A DNA stretch of 52,688 bases from Trichlorobacter sp. (GCF_030247655.1 NZ_JAOTRZ010000003.1:1-52688); one strand, 5' to 3'. Shown: positions 1-9,369, counted from the first letter of the stretch. Program-made: numbers and translations. The notes: generated by a model not told the origin, from the sequence alone.

Positions 1-165
1 TATTCTTCCTGGTAATATTTGGGGAGTCACGTGAGCCTTTTTTATTATTAGTATAATCAATAACTTATAAAACTTATACGATTTAAGCTAAATTCTCAAG
101 CCTTTTAATTGCACCCAAAAACAAAAGGGGCGCACGTGACGCCCCAAATGGTACCAGGAAGAATA
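1..165. repeat. Long imperfect inverted repeat (about 46-bp arms)
   Basis: Bases 1-46 and 120-165 are inverted copies of each other: position i pairs with 166-i, and 39 of 46 positions match. The outer 14 bases are perfect, and each arm holds a CACGTG palindrome (28-33 and 133-138). The roughly 73-bp centre is AT-rich with no ORF. The left arm may continue beyond the window. It could be a MITE-like element, or two related terminators facing each other between convergent genes. Confidence 0.75.
116..145 (-). terminator. Rho-independent terminator of the lipoprotein gene
   Basis: Read on the minus strand, a GC stem (GGGGCG paired with CGCCCC, 7-base loop holding CACGTG) is followed by a T-rich run broken by one G. 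It lies about 30 bases past the stop of the minus-strand gene at 175-489. It is also the right arm of the larger inverted repeat. Confidence 0.75.
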
Positions 166-174
166 CACCCCCTA

Positions 175-489
175 TTATTTGCAGGAAGCAGCGGCTTCTT
201 GAAAAATCTTGCCCATTTCTGGAGAGTCAGGATTGGCTGACATCTTTGTCAGCTCAACTGCTGAGTATTTATCCACCATATATTTACCCATGCACTCACA
301 CATGGACTTGGCCTGTTCCGCTTTTACTGAGCTGGAAGCCTTGGTTGCGCCTTCCGAACATGAAGTAACAAAACTCTTTAAAAAGCCCTCTTTAAAGCTC
401 TTTTCATAGTTTTCCTTGCTCTTGCCGCACCCGGCTGAGACCAGTAAAGCGATAATAAGCCCCCCGGCAAACAGCACCCGCATAGTCAT
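175..489 (-). CDS. Small lipoprotein of unknown function
   Basis: A 104-residue protein with a typical lipoprotein signal: positively charged start, hydrophobic stretch, then lipobox LVSAGC with the acylated cysteine near residue 21. The mature part is short and carries four further cysteines, two of them as CEC around residue 65 and one next to the C-terminus, so disulfides in the periplasm are plausible. The start at 489 is chosen because a GGAGGTG ribosome site sits six bases upstream; an in-frame ATG two codons later is less well placed. It has its own terminator downstream and stands apart from selB (65-base gap). I do not recognise the family. Lipoprotein status is well supported; function is unknown. 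Confidence 0.8.
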   Translation of the reverse strand: MTMRVLFAGGLIIALLVSAGCGKSKENYEKSFKEGFLKSFVTSCSEGATKASSSVKAEQAKSMCECMGKYMVDKYSAVELTKMSANPDSPEMGKIFQEAAASCK

Positions 490-554
490 GCACCACCTCC
501 GTGTAAGATATCGTGTGTAGAGAGTATCGCAGATGCAAGAAAATGCAAGTCAGG

Positions 555-2465
555 CTACCGTTTTCTTAAAATACGCTTGTCACCAACACGAATGGTCAGC
601 TTTTCATTATCAAAAAATTCAAGCAGCGGAATCATAAACTTGCGTGAAAGCCCGGTCAGTTCACGAAACTCGGCAGGAATAATTTCTCCCTTTGCCTTGA
701 GATGGTCGATCAACTGATCACGAATACCATCCAACGCCCTGGCATCATAGAAGATATCTCCAGAAACCCGTGCCGCTAAACCCTCACGAACCACGACTGC
801 CAAGTGATCCCGCACCTCTTTTTCTGTACAACGCAGTGCGTCGGCCAGTTCCTTGATGGTGGGCGGCTCAATCCCCCGCTCTGCCAGCAGAGTGCAAATT
901 CTGGCGCCAAGCCCTGAAGAGTGCGCAACCGTCTGTTTTTTTATCCCAATTGGCCGGACCAACTCCCGATCAGCAGCCAGCGTACCTTCCTTTTCCAGCT
1001 CTGCCAGCAGCGGGGCAAAGAAGCGCTGGTCACTGCGCCTCGGGATGCGGGTCTTCAACTCTTCCTTGCCGATGCCATCTTTAAGCGGATTGGCCGCAAG
1101 ATAGGCCGACAGCTCATCCAGCAACAGCTGCTTCAGACTGGCTACAGCAGACCTGGACAGAAAGATGCGCGGCTCACGGGTCATCTGTATAATCTCGCCT
1201 GCCGCAAGCAGCGCCTGCAAGGCGGTCTCTGCCTGCTTGCGGGCAATACCGGAACGAAGCACAATCTCATCAAATGAGACACCGGAAAGCAGTGCCTGGG
1301 CAACAATCAGGCCGCAGGTCCGCTGATGTTCTGCTGCATCCAGCGACACCAGCAACCGCAGGGCATCTTCGCTGCGTCGCCGTCTGGCCGGAGGAAACGG
1401 ATCAAGCACGATGCCACCGCCAATGGTAACCGAGGGCGAAGTGGCCCGGATCAGGTACGGGTCACCGGAAACCAGCAGCAGCGGTTGATCCAGCCTCAAC
1501 TGGGCATACCCGCTCTGGCCCGGCAGCAGGGCATCATGTTCCAGCAGGATGATCTGGGCGGTGACCTCAGAGGTTCCGCTATGAAACCGAACCGTTGTAC
1601 GATGCTTCAGGTCACGGCTTGCCGAGGCCAGATGGTCCAGCCGCACATCCACCCGGCGGCTGGTACGGAAGATCCCGGCCGGGACCACCACATCACCACG
1701 ATGGGCCTGGTCCAGATCAACCCCCTGCAGGTTGACCGCCAGCCGCTGACCAGCCTGACCGAGCTCGGTCTTTGCGCCGTGGGCCTGAATACCCCGCACC
1801 CGTCCGGCATGGCCCACAGGCAGCAGCTCAAACTCGTCACCGATCTTGATCTCTCCGGCCAGCAGGGTGCCGGTTACCACCGTACCAAAACCGGCTACGG
1901 TAAAGACCCGGTCCACCGGCAGTCGAAAGGCGCCATCCCGCTTCTTTTCCGCTGCCCCTTCAGCCAGACGCGCCAGCTCTGCCTTCAACTCCTCCAGACC
2001 AGCCCCCGTCTTGGAGGAGACCGGAATAATCGGGGCAGCCTCCAAAAAGGTACCTGCCACAAACTCCCGCACCTCCTCCTGCACCAGCGGTAGCCAGTCC
2101 GGCTCCACCATATCCTGCTTGGTCAGGGCCACCAGACCGGTGTGGACACCCAAAAGCCGCAGGATATCAAGATGTTCGCGGGTCTGGGGCATAATCCCCT
2201 CATCAGCCGCAATCACCAGCATCACCAGATCCATACCGGCCACACCGGCCACCATGGCACGGACGAACTTCTCGTGACCCGGCACATCCACCACACCAAA
2301 CTCGATCCCGCCCGGCAGTTGCAGGTGGGCAAAGCCCAGCTCAATGGTAATACCACGGGCCTTCTCTTCCTTGAGCCGGTCGGTGTCGGTACCGGTCAGC
2401 GCCTTTACCAGCGAGGTCTTGCCATGGTCAATATGTCCGGCAGTGCCGAGGATCAGGTGTTTCAT
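555..2465 (-). CDS. selB: Selenocysteine-specific elongation factor SelB
   Basis: A 636-residue translation factor that delivers selenocysteinyl-tRNA to UGA codons followed by a SECIS hairpin. The N-terminal GTPase has all expected motifs: P-loop [10 protein letters not shown] (residues 10-19), DVPGHEKF (about 60), and a TKQD-type specificity motif near 115. Beta-barrel domains II and III follow to about residue 340. The C-terminal 250 residues match the chain of winged-helix domains that bind the SECIS RNA, so the protein looks full length. Its ATG overlaps the stop of the HNH gene by four bases, placing it last in the macro/MacB/regulator/HNH operon. selA, selD and selC are not in this window. 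Its presence means UGA can be read as selenocysteine in this organism, which matters for the gene at 18598-18738. Confidence 0.97.
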   Translation of the reverse strand: MKHLILGTAGHIDHGKTSLVKALTGTDTDRLKEEKARGITIELGFAHLQLPGGIEFGVVDVPGHEKFVRAMVAGVAGMDLVMLVIAADEGIMPQTREHLDILRLLGVHTGLVALTKQDMVEPDWLPLVQEEVREFVAGTFLEAAPIIPVSSKTGAGLEELKAELARLAEGAAEKKRDGAFRLPVDRVFTVAGFGTVVTGTLLAGEIKIGDEFELLPVGHAGRVRGIQAHGAKTELGQAGQRLAVNLQGVDLDQAHRGDVVVPAGIFRTSRRVDVRLDHLASASRDLKHRTTVRFHSGTSEVTAQIILLEHDALLPGQSGYAQLRLDQPLLLVSGDPYLIRATSPSVTIGGGIVLDPFPPARRRRSEDALRLLVSLDAAEHQRTCGLIVAQALLSGVSFDEIVLRSGIARKQAETALQALLAAGEIIQMTREPRIFLSRSAVASLKQLLLDELSAYLAANPLKDGIGKEELKTRIPRRSDQRFFAPLLAELEKEGTLAADRELVRPIGIKKQTVAHSSGLGARICTLLAERGIEPPTIKELADALRCTEKEVRDHLAVVVREGLAARVSGDIFYDARALDGIRDQLIDHLKAKGEIIPAEFRELTGLSRKFMIPLLEFFDNEKLTIRVGDKRILRKR

Positions 2466-2785
2466 GGTTTGGTTCCGTTCAGATACTCCGCCAGGATCAG
2501 GCGGCTATGTTCATCATCATGGCAGTAGACACAGAGGTTTTCCCAGTTTGAGCCATTGGGCGGATTGTTGTGATGATTTCCGTCTTTGTGGTGAACCGTC
2601 AGCAGTTGCAGGTTTTCCCGTTCAAATTCACGGCCACACTTGGCGCAGATCCAGCCATGGATCTTGAGGGATTGTTCGCGGTAGTTGGCATTGGCGGGTT
2701 TACTGTCCGACTTGAGGCGTCCCACCAGTTGGCTGAGTTCTTGGGCAGAGGGGAGTTTGCGAGACTGTGGACGGCGCTGTGACAT
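2462..2785 (-). CDS. HNH nuclease family protein (YajD-like)
   Basis: A 107-residue protein with a compact HNH fold in its second half. Zinc-binding CAKCGREF (about residues 48-55) pairs with CVYCHDDEH (about 88-96), and between them HHKDGNHHNNPPNGSNWENL supplies the histidine and asparagine residues of the HNH metal centre. The N-terminal 40 residues are basic and polar. Length and motif order fit the YajD type of free-standing HNH protein, whose cellular target is not established. It begins three bases after the regulator gene and overlaps selB by ATGA, so all three are probably co-transcribed. Nothing nearby suggests an intron or restriction system. Confidence 0.85.
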   Translation of the reverse strand: MSQRRPQSRKLPSAQELSQLVGRLKSDSKPANANYREQSLKIHGWICAKCGREFERENLQLLTVHHKDGNHHNNPPNGSNWENLCVYCHDDEHSRLILAEYLNGTKP

Positions 2786-2788
2786 ACC

Positions 2789-3496
2789 CTACTCCCCTTG
2801 GCGGGAGAAGCGGTAGCCCACCCCGCGCACGGTCAGGAAGTGGGTTGGCCGGGAGGGGTCAGGCTCAAAATACTTACGCAGCCGCACGATGAAGTTATCC
2901 AGGGTACGGGTCTCGGTGTCAGAACTGTAGCCCCAGACCGATTCCAGCAGCTCGCCACGGGGGATCACCTGACCTTCCCGCTGAAAGAAGAGTGCCAGCA
3001 CCCGCACCTCCATCTCGGTCAGGTCGATCTCGCCCTGGGCGGTCTTAGCCCGGTAGGAGAGCAGATAGACCTCGTTGACACCAAACTGGTAGCCCTCCTC
3101 CACCGGATCAGGACGATACCATGAGGAACGACGCAGCATCCCCTTTACCCGCAGCAGGAATTCCGCCAGGTTAAACGGCTTGGTCAGATAATCGTCAGCC
3201 CCGGACTCCAGCCCGCTGACCCGGTCCACATCTTCAGAGCGGGCGGTCAGCATCAGGATCGGCACACGGGAATCCAGTTCCCGCATCAGCTTGCAGATCT
3301 GAAAGCCATCCATGCCGGGCAGCATCACATCAAGAATAATCAGATTGCAGCGTTCCACCCGCAACGCCTCCAGCGCAGTCTCGCCCCGTTCAAAGTGGCT
3401 GACCGCATAGCCATCAAGCTCCAGGTTAAAACAGATCCCCCGCGCCAGATGCAGTTCATCTTCCACCAGCATGATACGTGGTTTGTCATCACTCAT
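2789..3496 (-). CDS. OmpR/PhoB-type response regulator
   Basis: About 235 residues. An N-terminal receiver domain carries the acidic pair in VEDE, the phospho-acceptor Asp in LIILDVMLPGMDG (about residue 54) and the conserved Lys in YLTKPF. A C-terminal winged-helix DNA-binding domain ends in the usual RTLDNFIVRLRKYFE / VRGVGYRF pattern. The start at 3496 is chosen over an upstream TTG because it overlaps the permease stop as ATGAGTGA. No histidine kinase lies next to it, so its partner must be elsewhere. Its place behind a MacB-type permease suggests it may control that operon, perhaps through the inverted repeat at 5273-5303; this is inference. Confidence 0.93.
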   Translation of the reverse strand: MSDDKPRIMLVEDELHLARGICFNLELDGYAVSHFERGETALEALRVERCNLIILDVMLPGMDGFQICKLMRELDSRVPILMLTARSEDVDRVSGLESGADDYLTKPFNLAEFLLRVKGMLRRSSWYRPDPVEEGYQFGVNEVYLLSYRAKTAQGEIDLTEMEVRVLALFFQREGQVIPRGELLESVWGYSSDTETRTLDNFIVRLRKYFEPDPSRPTHFLTVRGVGYRFSRQGE

Positions 3497-4718
3497 AACG
3501 TAACGCCTCAATCGGGTTCAGACCGGCTGCTTTACGGGCCGGATAGAAGCCAAAAAAGATCCCCACCGCGCCGGAAAACAGCACGGCAACCGTAATGGAA
3601 AGGGGTGAAATCAGGGTTGGCCAGGAAAGAAGGCTGGATACCACCGTGGCGCCGCCTGCACCAAGGGCGATACCGATCAGGCCACCCATAACGGTTAAAA
3701 GCACCGCCTCAGTTAAAAACTGCAGCAATATATCGTTCTTTTTAGCGCCGATCGCCATCCTGATCCCGATCTCGCGGGTCCGTTCAGTGACTGAAACCAG
3801 CATAATGTTCATAATGCCGATCCCCCCCACAATCAGGGAGATGGAGGCCACCGCCCCCAGCAGCAGTGACATCGCTTTGGAGGACTGCTCGGCCACTGCC
3901 AAAATTTCAGAAAGGTTACGTATTGTAAAATCAGCCTCCTTGACATTGCTGATCCTGTGGCGCTGGTTCAACAGCTCCCTGATCTCTTCTTCTGCCTTGG
4001 GTAGCAGCTCCTCACTTTTGGCCTTCACAAGAATTGCCCCGACCGTGTTGGGAAACTGACTTCCCATCAATTTCCGCTGGGCTGTCCGTAAGGGGATGAA
4101 TATCACATCATCCTGGTCCGTACCTTGCGGTGATTGTCCCTTTCGTTCCAGAATGCCAACCACGGTAAAGGGCACTTTTTTAATCCTGACCATCTTGCCA
4201 ACCGGATCCTCGGCGCCAAATAACGTTTGCGCTACAGTTTGGCCCAGGATGCAGACCTTGGCAGCACCATCAACATCAGAGGTGGTAATAGTACGCCCAA
4301 GCACCACCGACCATTCGCGGATGGCAAAAAGTTCAGGCGTTGCCCCCATTAAAAGGGTAGACCAGTTCTGGTTACCATAAACCACCTGACCTGATCCACG
4401 CACAGTACCGGAAGCCATTTCAACAGAGGGACACTCGTGCTGGATGGCCCGGCTGTCATCATAGGTAAGGGTCTGTACGCCACCACTGCCGGTACGGATA
4501 CCGCTGCTGGTGGTTGATCCCGGAATCACCAGCAGGATATTGCTGCCGATACTGGCGATCTGCTGGGAGATCACATAGCTGGCACCGGAGCCGACCGCCA
4601 TCATGGCAATAACCGCTGCAATGCCGATGATGATCCCCAGCATGGTCAGGAAGGAACGCATCTTGTTGATCCGCAGGGCCCGCAGGGCGATGCGTAATGC
4701 CTGAAGAAAATTGTTCAT
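3489..4718 (-). CDS. MacB-type ABC transporter permease (no ATPase domain)
   Basis: About 409 residues of the FtsX/MacB permease family. One membrane segment lies at residues 18-45 ([18 protein letters not shown]), followed by a large periplasmic MacB-type domain and then three membrane segments near 285-400. The typical cytoplasmic-side motif [16 protein letters not shown] sits near residue 310. Such permeases work with a separate ATPase and a MacA-type adaptor to move peptides, lipoproteins or macrolide-like compounds across the envelope. The start at 4718 overlaps the macro-domain stop (ATGA); the longer ORF start lies inside that gene. No ATPase gene is adjacent, which is unusual; a MacB-type ATPase tail is at 52482 and a MacA-like adaptor at 20966. 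Confidence 0.92.
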   Translation of the reverse strand: MNNFLQALRIALRALRINKMRSFLTMLGIIIGIAAVIAMMAVGSGASYVISQQIASIGSNILLVIPGSTTSSGIRTGSGGVQTLTYDDSRAIQHECPSVEMASGTVRGSGQVVYGNQNWSTLLMGATPELFAIREWSVVLGRTITTSDVDGAAKVCILGQTVAQTLFGAEDPVGKMVRIKKVPFTVVGILERKGQSPQGTDQDDVIFIPLRTAQRKLMGSQFPNTVGAILVKAKSEELLPKAEEEIRELLNQRHRISNVKEADFTIRNLSEILAVAEQSSKAMSLLLGAVASISLIVGGIGIMNIMLVSVTERTREIGIRMAIGAKKNDILLQFLTEAVLLTVMGGLIGIALGAGGATVVSSLLSWPTLISPLSITVAVLFSGAVGIFFGFYPARKAAGLNPIEALRYE

Positions 4719-5245
4719 GGCTGAAAGGGAATAGCCAGTTGCCGGGCAACGGTTTGAAAGCATTCAAGAGCAGGTAAGCTGTACTGGATCAGGATAATTC
4801 GGTCAAAATCACCTGATCGGGCGGCCAGAAGTGACTCCTGCAGGGCAATAGCAGCGCCCAGCTTCATCGGATAGCCAAATACACCACAACTGATGGCCGG
4901 AAAGGCGATGCTGCGGATGGAGTGCTGACGGGCCTGTTCAAAGCAGTTCCGATACGATGCCACCAACAGTTCCGGTTCTCCCTTTGTCCCGTCAGTCCAG
5001 ACCGGCCCCACGGTATGGATCACATAGCGGGCTGGCAGGTTATACGCTTTGGTAATGCGGGCCTCGCCGGTGGGGCAGCCCCCCAATGTGGAGCACTCCT
5101 CCACCAGCTTTGGACCGGCAGCCTTGTGGATGGCACCATCCACACCGCCACCACCCAGCAGGGTGTTGTTGGCAGCATTAACAATGGCATCAACCGTTAA
5201 TGTGGTGATATCGCCCTGGTTGATCTCTATGATTGCGGATGACAT
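4715..5245 (-). CDS. Macro-domain protein, probable O-acetyl-ADP-ribose deacetylase
   Basis: A 176-residue single macro domain of the MacroD/YmdB type. It shows the ADP-ribose binding motifs [22 protein letters not shown] (about residues 17-38), the conserved RYVIHTVGP, and [15 protein letters not shown] near 115-129. These enzymes remove acetyl groups from O-acetyl-ADP-ribose or ADP-ribose from proteins. It is the first gene of a minus-strand operon running through the MacB-type permease to selB; its own promoter lies just upstream at 5276-5305. Why a macro domain leads a transporter/regulator operon is not explained by known pathways. Confidence 0.93.
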   Translation of the reverse strand: MSSAIIEINQGDITTLTVDAIVNAANNTLLGGGGVDGAIHKAAGPKLVEECSTLGGCPTGEARITKAYNLPARYVIHTVGPVWTDGTKGEPELLVASYRNCFEQARQHSIRSIAFPAISCGVFGYPMKLGAAIALQESLLAARSGDFDRIILIQYSLPALECFQTVARQLAIPFQP

Positions 5246-5272
5246 AACAGATATCCTTCATCGTGTAATAGC

Positions 5273-5305
5273 GACAGCATAGGCCTTATCACCGTATGCT
5301 GTCAA
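5273..5305 (-). promoter_or_regulatory. Sigma70-type promoter with overlapping operator-like inverted repeat
   Basis: On the minus strand, TTGACA (5305-5300), an 18-base spacer and TATGCT (5281-5276) precede the macro-domain gene. A perfect 9-bp inverted repeat, GACAGCATA and TATGCTGTC separated by 13 bases (5273-5303), takes in most of the -35 and all of the -10. That is the placement expected of a repressor site. There is no T-tract after it, so it is a poor terminator, although it directly follows the stop of the RDD gene. Confidence 0.6.
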
Positions 5306-6073
5306 TTACCGCCCGCGCTGCTCAAACAGCAGTTCCACCACATTACGCACATAGCGCTCATCCGATACCCCGTCCACCGCCTCTGCCGGAAAAGCCACCT
5401 GGCTGCGGAACATGACCGCCAGTTCACGGAACAGTTCCAGTCGGGCAGTTGGGTCAAGCTCTTCCCGCCGGATCAACGCCCGCAGGGCAATGGCCCCTTC
5501 TTCCCGGCTGACCTTCTGCCGCAGACGAGCCACCAGCTGGGGATAGGCTGCCAGTGAGTTAAACTTCTCTGTGCCAAGCTGTTCCAGATCAGGCAGTTGC
5601 ACCTTGGGGGTGCGGATCACGATCGTTCCGGCAGCCAGATCGCCCAGGCGCTGGCATTTACGGCTGATCAGACTGGCAATCCCCCCCACCAGATAGAGCG
5701 CGGGCAGCGAATCAACGATCCGCAGCAGATTTCTGATCACCACCTGACTGAACTGCAGCTTCAGGCCCTGCTCATCCATAACCCGCAGATGCAGCAGACG
5801 CTTGCCCACGGTCTGCCCCTGCCAGTACCATTCGCAGCCGATGCCGTAGCCGATGGAGATCACAAAGCCGGACAGAATCGTCAGGGCCATAAAGATATCC
5901 TGACTGATCAGCGTAAACAGCCTTAAAACTGTGCTGATGGTGGTTGAGGCCACACTGATGCAGGCAAAATCCACCAGCAGCGCCAGCAGACGACTGGTGG
6001 GACCGGCCAAAAGCAGGGAGAAGCGGATCCCCTCCGGTGTGCGGATCTGTAGGGTAGTGGTCTGCTCAGCCAC
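5306..6073 (-). CDS. RDD family membrane protein
   Basis: About 255 residues from a GTG at 6073, which has a good GGAAGGTGG ribosome site and overlaps the upstream stop by eight bases. The longer ATG-started reading has an unlikely Cys/Trp-rich leader and lies inside the SpoIIM gene. An RDD domain (residues about 20-150) has the conserved Arg and Asp residues in SRLLALLVDF, three membrane segments, and KRLLHLRVMDEQG. The C-terminal 100 residues are soluble, charged and helical. RDD proteins are integral membrane proteins, some linked to ion or solute transport. It is the last gene of the ten-gene cluster that starts at 14501. Confidence 0.88.
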   Translation of the reverse strand: MAEQTTTLQIRTPEGIRFSLLLAGPTSRLLALLVDFACISVASTTISTVLRLFTLISQDIFMALTILSGFVISIGYGIGCEWYWQGQTVGKRLLHLRVMDEQGLKLQFSQVVIRNLLRIVDSLPALYLVGGIASLISRKCQRLGDLAAGTIVIRTPKVQLPDLEQLGTEKFNSLAAYPQLVARLRQKVSREEGAIALRALIRREELDPTARLELFRELAVMFRSQVAFPAEAVDGVSDERYVRNVVELLFEQRGR

Positions 6074-7073
6074 GTTTGGCCACCTTCCCGCCCCGGCCTG
6101 AACGGCCCAGAAACAGTACCAGCAGGCACAATTCAACCACGCCAAAGGCGATCTTGACACTGTAAGGCAGCACCGGCTCATGGTACTGGGAGAAGAATGC
6201 CTCCACAATACCGGCCCAGACCAGCATCAGCGCCACCCCGCCGATCAGGGTGGTCAGGTCTGCCCAGACCAGCCGCATACGGGCCACCAGGGTCAGGCCG
6301 CTGCCCTTGCCGATCAGAGTTGTTGCCAGCACCAGACCGGCCTGCCCGGCGATCAGGATGGCCGGGATCTCAATCACCCCATGGGGCAGCAGCCAGCCAG
6401 CCAGGAAGACACCCTGGCCAGCGGCCAGATAATCCAGCACCACCGCCCCCAGGATCACGCCGTTGTAGAACAGCAGGATGATGGTCCCCACCCCCCAGGT
6501 CATACCGGTGGCCATGCAGGCGATGGAAACCTGGGTGTTGTGGGTCATCAGGCTGCTGGAGAAGGTAGCCTTGTGTCCGGCCAGCCGCTTGCCCGCCTCC
6601 TGCTCTTCTTTGGCAACCCGCTCAGTTGGCGAGCCGTGCAGATGATCAAAGGGCAGCAGCATCCCCTTTTCTTCCGGCGCCACCATCAGCACGGCTGCGC
6701 CAAAGACCGCGCCGACAATGGTAATCAGCACGGCCAGTTGGAACTGGCGGATATAACGTCTGAAGGTTTGAGGGAAGGTCTCCAGCAGCCAGGTGCGGGG
6801 TACCAGACGATGGGCGTTGTCCCTGGCTGAGTGAATCTCGCCATAGGCCCGGGCCACCAGGCTTTCCAGATAGCGGCGGAATTCAAGCGGGGCAGCCAGA
6901 CCATCAAGACGGGCCAGTCCGGCACTGGCCCGCTGGTAGAGGTAGTGAAAGCGGGCAGCCCCCTCAACCCCTAACCTGCAGGCCGGGTCATCTTCAACCC
7001 GCTTGAGCAACCGCTCCAGCTCATCCCAGAACGGCTTTTCTGTTGCCGTAAAACGTTCCAGATCGATGATCAT
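6066..7073 (-). CDS. SpoIIM/DUF95 family membrane protein
   Basis: A 335-residue protein. A soluble N-terminal half (1-100) is rich in charged helices, followed by five or so membrane segments from about residue 110 (FQLAVLITIVGAVFGAAVLM) to the C-terminus. The order N-cytosolic helices then membrane core, and the motif GVIEIPAILIAGQAGL, are typical of the DUF95 (stage II sporulation M-like) family, which is widespread in non-sporulating bacteria. Its start overlaps the DUF58 stop by ATGA. DUF95 genes often sit beside MoxR-DUF58-RDD genes as here, so a shared envelope-related complex is likely but unproven. Confidence 0.9.
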   Translation of the reverse strand: MIIDLERFTATEKPFWDELERLLKRVEDDPACRLGVEGAARFHYLYQRASAGLARLDGLAAPLEFRRYLESLVARAYGEIHSARDNAHRLVPRTWLLETFPQTFRRYIRQFQLAVLITIVGAVFGAAVLMVAPEEKGMLLPFDHLHGSPTERVAKEEQEAGKRLAGHKATFSSSLMTHNTQVSIACMATGMTWGVGTIILLFYNGVILGAVVLDYLAAGQGVFLAGWLLPHGVIEIPAILIAGQAGLVLATTLIGKGSGLTLVARMRLVWADLTTLIGGVALMLVWAGIVEAFFSQYHEPVLPYSVKIAFGVVELCLLVLFLGRSGRGGKVAKRG

Positions 7074-8407
7074 AGCAGTTGTTTCCGTTTCACATCCAGA
7101 TAGTGGGAGACCAGATCAGCAGACAGCCGTTCATCCTTGACCAGCAACAGCCTGATCCCCTGCAGACGGAGCTTCTGCTGCAGCTCCCGCAACTGATGCC
7201 AGGTCAGATGCCCGGCCAGATGGCGATACAGTTCATCGCTGCTACCCAGAGCGGTACTGCTAAACAGCGGAGCTGCTGTGGGTGGTTGCGGCATGGCAAC
7301 ACAGATTAGATGACGACGGGACAGGATCCGGATGGCCCGGACAAACTCCTCGGCCAGGGCCGGTTCATCCAGCGGTGCAATAAAAATCAGCAAGGCTCGG
7401 CGACGCAGACGGGCAGCCATAAAGGTGGCCAGCTCACCAAAGGAGGGGTTGTCTTCACCGGGCTGCACCGTATAGAGCAGATCGCGGCAGTGCCCAAAAT
7501 GGGTCTTGCCGGTCTTGGCCCGCACAAAGCCCTGTACCCGGCTGCCAAAGGCCGCCACCCCGAACAGATCACCCTGACGTTGGGCCACGGAACCAAGAAT
7601 CAGCGCGGTACGCACCGCCTGCTCCAGAAACGGCTCACTGCCGCCTTCGGCAGTCGGCACCGGCCGACCGCTGAGACGGGAGCTGTCGATCAGCAGGTAG
7701 ACCTCTTGGGTCCGCTCAATCTGATACTCTTTGGTAATCAGCTGGCGACGTTTGGCGGTTGCCTTCCAGTGGATATCAGCCAGACTGTCGCCGGTCTGAT
7801 ACTGGCGCAGACGGTCAAATTCCCGCCCTTGCCCACGCTGACGCTGGGCTTGCAGTTGCCGGTCATTACGCTCCAGAAACAGGGCAGCCAGACGGCGGCG
7901 TTCTGCCCGCAGATTGGGATAGACCCGTAGTTCTGTGCTGATGCCGTGGCGGCTCTGTAATTTCCACAACCGGAAGGGGGAACCTATCCGCAGCGCGCAC
8001 TGTGCCACCTGAAATCTGCCCCGCTGGCTGCCGGTCAGCGGCCAGTCCAGACAGACCGCATCCCCTCCGGTTGCCAGCTTCAGTCTGGTTTCCCGGAAAG
8101 GTGAGCTAAAGCTGAAGGGCAGACCCAACCCCACCTGCAGATCAAGGTTGGCCTGATTGGCGGCCCGGATCGTGATCCCCAACTGGCCTGAGCGGCCACA
8201 GATCAGTGACAGCCGTGCTGGAGCGGTAACGATCAGCGTGTTGCGATGACGGAACAGGGCCAGCAGATCTGCCAGCACCACGATCCCCAGTAGCGGTGGC
8301 ACAAAGACCAGCAATGGTCGGAACTGTGGCGTTACCGCATACAGCAGTGCCGCCGGTATCAGCGTGGCGGCAATCAGCCGCAGTATGCCCGGAGCGGGGA
8401 TAATCAC
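7070..8407 (-). CDS. DUF58 / von Willebrand A-type protein
   Basis: A 445-residue protein with two N-terminal membrane segments (residues 8-50), a beta-rich middle, then the DUF58 signature GREFDRLRQYQTGDSLADIHWKA (split here by G-D; about residues 195-217). A vWA-like fold follows with a MIDAS-type LIDSSR near 239. DUF58 proteins are the usual partners of MoxR ATPases, which are thought to remodel or load metal ions into vWA proteins. The gene starts with GTG, overlapping the MoxR stop as GTGA. Together with the neighbours it forms the MoxR-DUF58 core of the cluster. Confidence 0.92.
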   Translation of the reverse strand: MIIPAPGILRLIAATLIPAALLYAVTPQFRPLLVFVPPLLGIVVLADLLALFRHRNTLIVTAPARLSLICGRSGQLGITIRAANQANLDLQVGLGLPFSFSSPFRETRLKLATGGDAVCLDWPLTGSQRGRFQVAQCALRIGSPFRLWKLQSRHGISTELRVYPNLRAERRRLAALFLERNDRQLQAQRQRGQGREFDRLRQYQTGDSLADIHWKATAKRRQLITKEYQIERTQEVYLLIDSSRLSGRPVPTAEGGSEPFLEQAVRTALILGSVAQRQGDLFGVAAFGSRVQGFVRAKTGKTHFGHCRDLLYTVQPGEDNPSFGELATFMAARLRRRALLIFIAPLDEPALAEEFVRAIRILSRRHLICVAMPQPPTAAPLFSSTALGSSDELYRHLAGHLTWHQLRELQQKLRLQGIRLLLVKDERLSADLVSHYLDVKRKQLL

Positions 8408-9369
8408 CGGGGAACGGTGACCTCCTGCAGGATCGAACCGATCACCTCACCGGCGGTCAGTCCTTCAATCTCATAATCAGGCTGCAGAATCAGGCGATGC
8501 TCCAGTACCGGCAGTGCCATCATCTTGATATCGTCCGGCGTTATGAAGTCACGGCCTGCCACGGCAGCAGCAGCACGGGCCGCCAGAATCAGTGACTGCG
8601 ATGCACGGGGACCACCACCCAGCAGCACGGCCTGGTGGCTGCGGGTGGCCCGCACCACCTCCAGGGCATAGGCAGCAATCTCATCCTGCACCACCAGCGT
8701 CATCAACGCCTGCCGCAGGGTTACCAGATCATCGGCATTGATTACGCAGCGCACGGCATCACCGGCCAGCACGGTCTCAGGCGCATCGTTGCCCAGGGTA
8801 CGGCGCACCAGGGCCAGCTCCTCCTCTCTGGTGGGCGGCGGCATGGTGATCTTCAGCATGAAGCGGTCCTTCTGGGCCTCCGGTAAGGGGTAGGTCCCTT
8901 CAAACTCCACCGGGTTCTGGGTGGCAAAGACCGTAAAACTGGCAGGCAGGGTATAGCTCTTGCGATCAATGGTCACCAGCCGCTCCTGCATGGCCTGCAG
9001 CAGAGCGGACTGGGTCTTGGACGGTGCACGGTTGATCTCATCGGCCAGCAGAAAGTTGCAGAAGATCGGGCCGGGATTCAGCACGAACTCGTTTTCCTTC
9101 ATGTTGAAGATGTTGGAGCCGGTGATATCGGTGGGCATCAGGTCCGGGGTAAACTGGATCCGGGAAAAACGCCCGCCCACCACCTTGGCCAGGGTGCGCA
9201 CCAGCAGGGTCTTGCCGATCCCCGGCACCCCTTCGATCAGGGCATGCTGCCCGGTCAGAAGCGCCACCAGCACCCGGTCAATCACCTCATGCTGACCGAT
9301 GATCACCTTACCCAACTCACCCTTTAACGCCTGTACCACTGCGATCAACTGTTGCAACCCCTGGTTCAT
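8404..9369 (-). CDS. MoxR-family AAA+ ATPase
   Basis: A 321-residue AAA+ chaperone-like ATPase. Walker A EGVPGIGKTLLVR is near residue 45, Walker B LLADEINRAPSKTQ near 108, sensor 1 ATQNPVEFEGTYPLPEAQ near 151, and an arginine-rich C-terminal lid. MoxR proteins act as chaperones or assembly factors, usually for vWA proteins encoded next door, as here (DUF58 downstream, overlap GTGA). The start overlaps the DUF4350-like gene by ATGA. Length and motifs are standard, so the enzyme is probably active. Confidence 0.95.
   Translation of the reverse strand: MNQGLQQLIAVVQALKGELGKVIIGQHEVIDRVLVALLTGQHALIEGVPGIGKTLLVRTLAKVVGGRFSRIQFTPDLMPTDITGSNIFNMKENEFVLNPGPIFCNFLLADEINRAPSKTQSALLQAMQERLVTIDRKSYTLPASFTVFATQNPVEFEGTYPLPEAQKDRFMLKITMPPPTREEELALVRRTLGNDAPETVLAGDAVRCVINADDLVTLRQALMTLVVQDEIAAYALEVVRATRSHQAVLLGGGPRASQSLILAARAAAAVAGRDFITPDDIKMMALPVLEHRLILQPDYEIEGLTAGEVIGSILQEVTVPR

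Noticed and set aside
1326-2093. Long plus-strand ORF inside selB, and similar long antisense ORFs (for example 28804-30228 and 51168-52211)
   Set aside because: They are frame shadows of well-recognised genes with high GC third positions; compositions such as Gln/His-rich runs are typical of antisense artefacts.
5306-6208. Full-length ATG-started ORF of the RDD gene
   Set aside because: The first 45 residues overlap the SpoIIM gene by 140 bases and look non-coding; the GTG at 6073 has a strong ribosome site.
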